Assembly: GCF_000315625.1 (NCBI RefSeq) | Contig: NW_005434590.1 | Location: forward strand, 278,348 to 342,347 | DNA: 64,000 bases | Source: Guillardia theta CCMP2712 | Lineage: Eukaryota > Cryptophyceae > Pyrenomonadales > Geminigeraceae | Direction: 5' to 3' | Part shown: positions 43,001-49,464 of the stretch, in pieces | How the letters are laid out: each line of letters opens with the position of its first letter | Numbering within the stretch: position 1 is the stretch's first letter | Made by a program: the position numbers and the translations under genes | The notes under the pieces: model-generated | Seen by the model: the letters and a program-made list of their open reading frames with translations, nothing else | What the model was told of the DNA's origin: nothing | Database searches by the model: none

Positions 43001-43118
43001 TACTAACAACACCCTCCAATGCTTTATGTGCCTCATCTAATTTGATGATAGCTGTTTTAAGAGAACTGATCTGATATTGAACTGTATCAACAGACAAGCC
43101 ACTGATCCAGGTGCTCAT
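40044..43118 (-). CDS. giant fibre-like virion protein with C-terminal chaperone-type domain
   Basis: 1024 residues. Residues about 46-105 are perfect and near-perfect 7-residue repeats (ANATSIE, ANTTSID), predicting a trimeric coiled-coil stalk. A helical section with a Gly/Ala hydrophobic stretch (about 225-255) follows, then beta-helix-like repeats at about 600-700 (FTGNVTCSGDLTVNGNL, GNVTCSGTLSCG) as in phage tail fibres. The C-terminal about 140 residues contain KAVYGVISN, NAVGEGAIWCCN, IENGDYLCSSPIKGY and LLHNYTVAK. That pattern occurs at the end of fibre proteins of algal viruses and resembles intramolecular chaperone or tip domains. Likely role: attachment to the host or to a helper virus. 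The frame is intact. Confidence 0.8.
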   Translation of the reverse strand: MSTWISGLSVDTVQYQISSLKTAIIKLDEAHKALEGVVSTNTDDIQANATSIEANATSIEANATSIEANAANIQANATSIEANTTSIDTLQTSVDANTTSIDTLQSTITDLSSDVENNSNAISTLQSIINLAENANNQTLTALFNNDSDLIQLLYDDQAATYTISLRKQDGSYITVQDIIDSINGLVDSVNSISNPDDEANLGDIVDTANSAFDIFSGLGDFASAGAGFVGGLIASSLNTSKADGLFLLNWINVLRLAIGTVINLLETEIIHRLHQDRAIKIYSRNTTDGSQLNLAAGEAYVYDSTYKIDVEGNPTTELDSRLISFQGEEILTLGNELTQTELDEHVFGFTLQESETSGGIIEMINVLRDYKTIFKGKTLFLDDVVLPNYYTKTEIDTSNENYYTKEYIDGLNIGVGDLYINDTNYLSTVSGQYGSVQINGSGTNNWEGYSIDGRVVFTHDGNNEWGIYDDVNNRWKYKNNIDVALDEANNNTWIESKSLVIQNSLGTPSDERTNRKTNLAFHVHTSSTWASGSATETITKGATYASISILGGDKANPYQGFSATGMSGYGALVKEREVIKIYPHGTNFDFRTITVDVDFAANINCANNLSISGTSTLTGAVSCGNNLSVTGTSSFTGNVTCSGDLTVNGNLVATDYADDLEVTGTLYVSLTSFLIGNVTCSGTLSCGAFSPSSISSTGNIETDGSYHISGTEILQSDSTWTRLYGRSSGCAIYKGISMNDQGYLNLGEWGRITDNYVKCTGISLDRIYIPKGGSGAVDSGEWVIYKLLNSVSFGGTSATNDLMFQYGALDDTGEQWLRHNDNANDDLDFTGSHRCIAVTSNLLDEITSNLDYYQGLLVSTTGFYQDLNRTDYDFSSNIRIDSSLPIIKLTDIQCDKAVYGVISNVEGGDKRIYKTGRWHYSYPKLDNNRVMINAVGEGAIWCCNYGVEAIENGDYLCSSPIKGYSMKQSDDLLHNYTVAKTSCSVDFIDEDSDWYYKNFKHRYETYQGVEYIAVFIGCSYHCS

Positions 43119-43138
43119 TTAATTAGAATGAAGATTAA

Positions 43139-43372
43139 TTAAAAATGGAGATAGACAGTTTCCTTTCTTATGCCAACACGGCACCGTTTTTTCCTATATG
43201 TATGGGTGAAGCTCGATCGCTCATAATAACTGATCTGTTCCTTAGTCAGAAGCTGGTTTTGAATGAAGAATTGTAAGATATATTGATTTCTAAAGATGAC
43301 CTCAATAAGATCCTTGATGAATGTATTGTATTCTTTTTGTTTTATGCGATAGATATGTTGAGCCTCATTCAT
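43139..43372 (-). CDS. small basic hypothetical protein next to right TIR
   Basis: 77 residues (MNEAQHIYRIKQKEYNTFIK..), with aromatic helix FRNQYILQFFIQNQ and a basic tail RKKRCRVGIRK. Start context is TTGTATAAATG, like other minus-strand genes. It is the first gene of the block inside the right TIR. No family is recognised. Confidence 0.55.
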   Translation of the reverse strand: MNEAQHIYRIKQKEYNTFIKDLIEVIFRNQYILQFFIQNQLLTKEQISYYERSSFTHTYRKKRCRVGIRKETVYLHF

Positions 43373-43398
43373 TTATACAATATCAATAAAATAATCTG

Positions 43399-43421
43399 AG
43401 TGGGGGTTCCGCCCCCCAACG
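43399..43421. other. GC-rich hairpin beside right TIR
   Basis: TGGGGG, loop TTCCG, CCCCCCA between the first minus-strand gene and the right TIR. It is the second such GC hairpin in the element; the other is at 30891-30918. Confidence 0.5.
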
Positions 43422-43428
43422 GCGGTGG

Positions 43429-44000
43429 GAAGATAGAGAGAATGAATAAATACTCTATTGAATACCTGATGTGATGTAAGAGAGATTTATGAAAAATTAT
43501 TAAGGAATCTTTGTGATAGTTGAGAGGATAGGGGTATAGTTGGCGGAGACGCGGAGACGTTACCCCTAAATATTTCATATGGCGAGTAGGGGTTGGATCT
43601 AGGGGTATAGAAAAGTTTGGGCTAACGTCTCCGCGTCTCCGCCAACATCCATGATCATCATCTAGTACATAGAAGACTAGAAGTGGAGAGTGTGGAGGGT
43701 TTGGAGTGTGGAGGGTATGATTTTGTTTACCCCTTTGAAATTATTTTTATTTTGATGAACTCATCATAAACCCTCCACACCCTCCACACCCTCCACAATA
43801 CATATATTTAGACTAGATTATAGATAGAAAGTAAGATGATAATGGTAAGGGAGAGGCTGTGTGGAGGGTTTGTGGAGGGTTTGTGATTGTGTGGAGGGTT
43901 GCTATGTGATGACTGACAAAGGATCCCTTGCTCTGTGTGCTGCGCACACCGCCCAGCTGCGCAGGGCTTACCTCCGACCCTCATGAGAGAGCAAAAAGCC
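43429..44000 (-). repeat. right terminal inverted repeat of PLV
   Basis: Reverse complement of the left TIR over about 572 bp, ending GCAAAAAGCC. It carries the same internal layout but with concerted substitutions: CCCTCCAC where the left has CCCTACAC, and GGAGACG where the left has GGAGGCG. The long hairpin arms are at 43542-43566 and 43619-43643. Confidence 0.9.
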
Positions 44001-44082
44001 TTATGAGAATGGTAAGGAGAATGAACAATGTTTTTGATAAGAAAAGAGAACCCAACTAAGTTGGGTGCTGCTGAACAGCCTG

Positions 44083-44586
44083 TTAGGATGTGCTTGCTTT
44101 CAAAGCAGCGCGGGTCACCATTAACATTTTATGTCTTCTTGTATCTTGATGTCCTAAAAAGTGCCCTCTGCTTATAGACATTCCACATTCGCACGGTATT
44201 TTTTCTTTCATCATATTGGCATAACGGCTGACGCGCTCAGCAATCTTCTCCTTGTTCTCATCTCTATATTGCTTCTCAGTTCTTCCAGCGACAAGCTTAT
44301 TGAGATTGCCAATCTCACGGATTAATTCTCCCTCTCTCTTGCGTAATTGTTGAACATTATCACAGGGATGTTCTTCGTAGAGTTCAATGTACCAATCATC
44401 CCAGCTGGTCTCACGGATCCTTTGATAGAGTTTCATATTGTAGCCTTTTTCATTAGGATCGAAGCAGTGCTGTTTATGACCTGCCCATCTCTTGCTAAGT
44501 GGTTGAATAGTAGAACCAACATATATGAGTGATGTATCAGATCGACATCTGATAGTATAGATAACCCCTTTTGAGTAATCAGGCAT
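44083..44586 (-). CDS. GIY-YIG endonuclease with zinc-finger-like tail
   Basis: 167 residues. The GIY-YIG core has GVIYTIRC, then LIYVGSTIQPLSKRWAGHK with the catalytic arginine (KRW), and REGELIREIGNLNK with the catalytic glutamate. The tail has CECGMSISRGHFLGHQDTRRH, a CxC...HxxxxxH arrangement that could bind zinc and DNA. Homing-type GIY-YIG enzymes are common passengers in PLVs and giant viruses. It has an exact early motif (44610-44624) 23 nt before its ATG, the same as the core virus genes. It lies outside the TIR, in the flanking unit, so it may belong to a separate mobile unit or to the true virus end. The frame is intact. Confidence 0.9.
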   Translation of the reverse strand: MPDYSKGVIYTIRCRSDTSLIYVGSTIQPLSKRWAGHKQHCFDPNEKGYNMKLYQRIRETSWDDWYIELYEEHPCDNVQQLRKREGELIREIGNLNKLVAGRTEKQYRDENKEKIAERVSRYANMMKEKIPCECGMSISRGHFLGHQDTRRHKMLMVTRAALKASTS

Positions 44587-44609
44587 TCGTTTTTATACTT
44601 CCTGATACG

Positions 44610-44624
44610 TTTATATCATTTTTT
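44610..44624 (-). promoter_or_regulatory. early-type motif AAAAAATGATATAAA, GIY-YIG gene
   Basis: An exact copy on the minus strand, 23 nt upstream of ATG 44586. Confidence 0.7.
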
Positions 44625-44833
44625 CGACGAGAGGCACTGGTAGCCTCCAACGATGGTCAGTGACGCTCCATCTCCCCCTGAGCAGGATCCCTCTCCATCT
44701 CCCCTAATTGTTCAGATTGGTCACGAAGAAGTACCCTGGGTACTTGGTCAGCATCCCACGTGACCAGTTCTGACATTTTTCCCCTATATTTGGCATAGGT
44801 GGTCATATACGTCATATACACTTTACCGCATGC

Positions 44834-46190
44834 GGCGGCTGGTCGTCAAGGGGCTGGGAAGATAATCAGGCTGATATCTGCAGGATGAGATCGACATGCT
44901 GTGGAACAGACTTGCAGGGGTAGTGTGTAGAGGTTGAAAGGCAACCTAGTTGATCACTTTCATGTTGTACTTGATCAACCGTGTCATGATGGGAGGTGGT
45001 GCAACGTGTAATACGCTCATACAACTACTTGCGCTTACTTGATTTCCAAGTGTTTCCATCGCCATGTGCAACTTTCAAAAGCCATCACGATGCGATTTCC
45101 TCTGATCTCCTTGTTGAAGCAAGGTGAAGTAATGAAGAAAACAGTTCTTGAAGCTTTCTGCAGTGTCCAAAAAGGTTGCCTTGACCTATTTACCTGTCTC
45201 ACTCTTCAAAACAAGGTGATTTTGTGTGTGTGAGGGCTCAGTCTCAAATGCTTGGCAGCAGCCTGAAGCAGCATTTTACTCGCTTCCTTGCCCATAATGT
45301 TGAAGCAGATGTAGCAACTTCAAAACCGGTCCATCATCTTCACAACCAGTCCATCACATTTGCATCCTCATGGTGTCTGGTGCCTCCTGGCACACAGTTC
45401 CTTCAGAGGGCGTGAGCAACTATAGGAGGGGACCATCGACGACTACAACGTTGCATGTCATCATCCAACACTGCAACCATCTGTCTTCAACTGCCCCTCA
45501 ACATCAGATGCGGGACTAAAGAGTGCAGAGTGCAACCATGCAGCTTACAGGTTACATGGGTCTCCTCGTTGCATCATTCGATAACTAAGAGCGACTCATG
45601 ACTCTCTGCTGCATCCCGTCGCCATCTCACTCCGCCATGGCTGAGGTCTAGCAACAAGCAGCTCTTGCCCATGCCATGATCTTGTCAGCGATGAAAGCCA
45701 TCAACGATGACGCATGAGGGACCTGAAGAGTAAAAGTATCACGCTCATCAGCTACACGTTCTGATCATACGAGCATTCGTCTCTCCTCTACTTGTAACAT
45801 ACATGTTGCTACCCAGCTTCAAGTCCACAACCTCCGTCGACCCTCGCGGCGCGCCATTCGGAGATGGCTCAAGTACCCTACCCCCTCTGACGACCCCTAG
45901 CGAGTACCGAATACCCCCTCGTGGGTGCGCTGGATGGCAGAGCAGGTCGGCAAGGCTGACAAGGAGCCGCTTGCTGAGGTCAAGATGCGCAGCCCGCAGA
46001 GAGAAGCAAGAGGGAGAGGAGCGAGGGCTATGGGCAGGGCTGTAGGCTTGATAGGCTTGAGCTCCATCATCATCTCGAGCGCGGTGGTGAGGAGCGACCT
46101 GAGGGTTGGAGGGAAGGTTTTTCTGAGCTGTGCTTGTAACAGGGAGCGTCATTTCCATGTCCTGGGCGATGTGCTGACTACAATCTGAGG
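44834..46190 (+). repeat. array spacer, right half of the unit split by the PLV
   Basis: It resumes at host GGCGGCTGGTCGTC and runs like the spacer after the intact genes (compare 48156-49464). It includes the CCAGTCCATCA variable repeat (two copies near 45318-45360). The end carries an 87-residue ORF (45925-46188) whose stop lies 2 nt before the effector ATG and which recurs in each unit. That ORF may be a leader, an exon read in another frame, or nothing. Confidence 0.75.
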
Positions 46191-48083
46191 ATGGCTTTGG
46201 GGGGAAGCTGCTTGCGCATACGAGGAGGGGATGCTAGGGAGGGAGGACGAGGTAATATCTCGAGTGGAGTCAAGGAAAGAAACAAAGGGGCGGGCAAGAG
46301 GCGGCGGGTGTGCTACTCTGGAATGAATGTGAGTAGGCAGTCTGCCGAGACTGAGGTAGAAGGAGAGGTCAAGCCTGTAGGAACAGGTATCAAGGGGGTA
46401 GAAGCAAAGATGGACCTTGTGGAAAAAAACATCCAGGATGTACTGCATGAGATCAGATATGAACAGGATCCCACGATGAAGACCGCCCTTGTCAGGAGAC
46501 TCGAGCAACTTGGAGAAAAAGAACTTATCCTTTTGAGACAGAGCACCGGACCCCATGTGCCACCGATTGCTTGGAACGAGTCAGATGCAAGACTGGATCG
46601 GATGGGCTTTTGCAACGACGACAAGTACTTTCGTCTCGATGCATCCTACCTACAAAGAGACGGAGAGCTCCTTCTCTACTGCCGGGAAGCTTTCAAGAGT
46701 CAGCTCTGCTTCTTGAGGGAGAAGGTGGTGGAGCAGCGAGCTTTTGGCTGGATCAAAGGCCCGCCGGGAACGGGGAAGACGACGACGACGCTAGCCTTCT
46801 GCTTGTCTCTTGACATGAGGGAATGGAGCGTAACGCTCATCAGGCTGCATATATCCGACGACGTTGATTGCATCCGAATCGTCGGTGGTAGGAGGAGATG
46901 GTGCAGGATTCCCAAGCGCTCCTCATGGGAAGGGATCAACAGAATGCTGGAAGAATGGCAGGACTACAAGAAGGGTTTGGTGGTCCTGGACGGGTTCTTG
47001 AGGCATGAGTCACACCACGTAGACTTTTTGGACGCATGTAGGAAATGGCTGCTAGCTGATCGAGAGAATCGACGGGTTGTAGTAGCGACATCGATGTCTT
47101 CTCGAGGAAAGTCACGACTAGAAGATGACAATCGGGTGAATCTCCAACAACACACCGTTGTATCTTGGACGGAGAGAGAGTACCTGAAAGCAGTGGAGTG
47201 GGACGTTTTCTATCAGCGTGTAGCATGCATGCTGGAGGAGGATGAAAGTGCGGCGAGCATGGGCTTGAAGACATGGAAGAAGAACAGGTCTAGACGAGAG
47301 AAGATCAAGCTGAAATACTACCTGGCTGGCGGCTCATGTCGGTTCATGTTCGAGACGCCCGCATCATTGGTGAAAGAGAGGCTGGATGAAGCTTTGAGTT
47401 TCTGTTCAAACCTAGAAGTCGTCTTCAGTGGCATCGTGGGCGACTCATCACCGCAGGCGGTAAACCACTTGATTGCGTGCTTCAAGTACAACGGGGAATC
47501 GAACTGGATGCCTGTGAGCAAGTATGTCGCGACGAAGCTTGCAGAAGCGGCAGAACTAGACACGCTGAAGAGGCTGTTCTCAAGGTACGGGGCAAGCAAT
47601 CCGACTACAAGGGGCTTGCTTTTCGAGCTTTTCTTTTTCAAGAAGATCAAGCTCGGGCTGAGCCTGAGGTATCGGGGATCTCAAGAGGTCAGGCAATGGG
47701 AGGGATGTCCAGTCATCACCTTTGATGCAAAGGGAGGCATGCAAACGCTTCCTGCAGAGAGAACTTGCTTGAAGCCCGTCAACCCCCTTCAAGGAGGCTA
47801 CGACGCTATCATAGTAGAGCCTCGCGGGAAGTTAGTAGAGTTTGTGCAGGTGACAGAGGCAGACGTCCACTCTTTCAAGCTGGCTTTCTTCGCAGAGGCT
47901 CTCACGGGGCTAGGCATCCCAGCAGCTGGATGGAAGGTGAGGGTGGTGTTCATGGTGCCGCAAGACAGGCTCGAGAGCTTTCGGATAGGCAAAATCAAGG
48001 GCTGCGGTGCGCTGGAGGAGTACGGATGGAAGGGAGGGCAGGAAGAAAGGCAGGCAGAGGTAGCGGGTATGGATATCGCGTGA
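46191..48083 (+). CDS. P-loop NTPase fused to REase-like domain, array copy A
   Basis: 630 residues. A basic N-terminus (LRIRGG at about 8-13, KRRRVCYSG near 43) precedes a short coiled coil (about 65-120). The NTPase has Walker A GPPGTGKTTTT at about 190-200, Walker B GLVVLDGF at about 262-269 and a VVVATSMSSRG sensor-like strand. A winged-helix-like part ends in LAGGSCRFMFE. The last about 200 residues have FELFFFKK, YDAIIVEPRGKLVEFVQVTE and HSFKLAFF, compatible with a restriction-endonuclease-like fold. This NTPase plus nuclease layout is that of Crinkler/RHS-type effectors of eukaryotes, thought to act in genome conflict or on hosts. Family assignment is from pattern only. It has no extra KKQLGE heptad, and carries SRLEDDNR, EVRQ and VPQDRL variants. 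Confidence 0.8.
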   Translation: MALGGSCLRIRGGDAREGGRGNISSGVKERNKGAGKRRRVCYSGMNVSRQSAETEVEGEVKPVGTGIKGVEAKMDLVEKNIQDVLHEIRYEQDPTMKTALVRRLEQLGEKELILLRQSTGPHVPPIAWNESDARLDRMGFCNDDKYFRLDASYLQRDGELLLYCREAFKSQLCFLREKVVEQRAFGWIKGPPGTGKTTTTLAFCLSLDMREWSVTLIRLHISDDVDCIRIVGGRRRWCRIPKRSSWEGINRMLEEWQDYKKGLVVLDGFLRHESHHVDFLDACRKWLLADRENRRVVVATSMSSRGKSRLEDDNRVNLQQHTVVSWTEREYLKAVEWDVFYQRVACMLEEDESAASMGLKTWKKNRSRREKIKLKYYLAGGSCRFMFETPASLVKERLDEALSFCSNLEVVFSGIVGDSSPQAVNHLIACFKYNGESNWMPVSKYVATKLAEAAELDTLKRLFSRYGASNPTTRGLLFELFFFKKIKLGLSLRYRGSQEVRQWEGCPVITFDAKGGMQTLPAERTCLKPVNPLQGGYDAIIVEPRGKLVEFVQVTEADVHSFKLAFFAEALTGLGIPAAGWKVRVVFMVPQDRLESFRIGKIKGCGALEEYGWKGGQEERQAEVAGMDIA

Positions 48084-49464
48084 GCTCAAACCGGCGTTAG
48101 CAAGGATGAGCCGGGGAGGCGTGTGGTAGGCGAGGCAAAGATCCGACAAGAAGCGGCGGCTGGTCGTCAAGGGGCTGGGAAGACGATCAGGCTGATATCT
48201 GCAGGATGAGATCGACATGCTGTGGAACAGACTTGCAGGGGTAGTGTGTAGAGGTTGAAAGGCAACCTAGTTGATCACTTTCATGTTGTACTTGATCAAC
48301 CGTGTCATGATGGGAGGTAGTGCAACGTGTAATACGCTCATACAACTACTTGCGCTTACTTGATTTCCAAGTGTTTCCATCGCCATGTGCAACTTTCAAA
48401 AGCCATCACGATGCGATTTCCTCTGATCTCCTTGTTGAAGCAAGGTGAAGTAATGAAGAAAGAAGCTTTCTGCAGTGTCCAAAAAGGTTGCCTTGACCTA
48501 TTTACCTGTCTCACTCTTCTTCAAAACAAGGTGATTGTGTGTGTGAGGGCTCAGTCTCAAATGCTTGGCAGCAGCCTGAAGCAGCATTTTACTCGCTTCC
48601 TTGCCCATAATGTTGAAGCAGATGTAGCAACTTCAAAACCAGTCCATCATCTTCAATACCGGTCCATCATCTTCAAAACCAGTCCATCACATTTGCATCC
48701 TCATGGTGTCTGGTGCCTCCTGGCACACAGTTCCTTAAGAGGGCGTGAGCAACTATAGGAGGGGACCATCGACGACCACAACGTTGCATGTCATCATCCA
48801 ACACTGCAACCATCTGTCTTCATCTGCCCCTCAACATCAGATGCGGGACTAAAGAGTGCAGAGTCCAACCATGCAGCTTACAGGTTACATGGGTCTCCTC
48901 GTTGCATCATTTGATAACTAAGAGCGACTCATGACTCTCTGCTGCATCCCGTCGCCATCTCACTCCGCCATGGCTGAGGTCTAGCAACAAGCAGCTCTTG
49001 CCCATGCCATGATCTTGTCAGCGATGAAAGCCATCAACGATGACGCATGAGGGACCTGAAGAGTAAAAGTATCACGCTCATCAGCTACACGTTCTGATCA
49101 TACGAGCATTCGTCTCTCCTTTGCTTGTAACATACATGGCTCAAGTACCCTACCCCCTCTGACGACCCCTAGCGAGTACCGAATACCCCCTCGCGGGTGT
49201 GCTGGATGGCAGAGCAGGAGTCGGCAAGGCTGACAAGGAGCCGCTTGCTGAGGTCAAGATGCGCAGCCCGCAGAGAGAAGCAAGAGGGAGAGGAGCGAGG
49301 GCTATGGGCAGGGCTGTAGGCTTGATAGGCTTGAGCTCCATCATCATCTCGAGCGCGGTGGTGAGGAGCGACCTGAGGGTTGGAGGGAAGGTTTTTCTGA
49401 GCTGTGCTTGTAACAGGGAGCGTCATTTCCATGTCCTGGGCGATGTGCTGACTACAATCTGAGG
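48084..49464 (+). repeat. array spacer between copies A and B
   Basis: It contains the intact (empty) PLV target, GACAAGAAGC joined to GGCGGCTGG, at about 48145-48163. It also has a CCAGTCCATCA-type repeat in three copies (about 48635-48690) and the 87-codon leader ORF (49199-49462). An ORF of about 130 codons at 48360-48758 starts MISKCFHRHVQLSK. It recurs in all units with varying repeat number, but shows no family and may be non-coding. Confidence 0.75.

Larger units (their letters stand above)
19003..44000. mobile_element. integrated polinton-like virus (PLV), 25.0-kb core
   Basis: Terminal inverted repeats bound a gene set typical of PLVs: double jelly-roll major capsid protein, packaging ATPase, primase-SF3 helicase, tyrosine recombinase and minor virion proteins. 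I see no protein-primed DNA polymerase B and no retroviral-type integrase, which separates it from classic Mavericks/Polintons. I also see no cysteine protease of the virophage type. Genes are in two convergent blocks. The element is AT-richer than the host. It carries at least two lesions: an LTR element in the recombinase and a frameshift in the capsid gene. Confidence 0.92.
44001..44836. repeat. right flanking unit of the PLV, with GIY-YIG gene
   Basis: It begins TTATGAGAATGGTAAGGAGAA and GAACAATGTTTTT, as the left unit does. It has one CAGCCTGTTAGGATG, then the endonuclease gene, the early motif, and about 209 bp (44627-44836) near-identical to 18796-19005, ending CATACACTTTACCGCATGC. Host sequence GGCGGCTGGTCGTCAAGG follows directly. 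The unit and its left partner are in direct orientation, outside the inverted repeats. Confidence 0.75.

Noticed and set aside
43369-43578. Minus-strand ORF reaching into the right TIR
   Set aside because: Its sequence is the TIR itself and no counterpart is conserved in the left TIR.
47580-47998. Opposite-strand ORFs of 60-110 codons inside effector genes
   Set aside because: They are antisense shadows of the long conserved frame and repeat identically in each copy.
48360-48758. ORF MISKCFHRHVQLSK... recurring in every array spacer
   Set aside because: Recurrence is explained by duplication of the whole unit; its length varies with an 18-20 bp repeat and no domain is visible.
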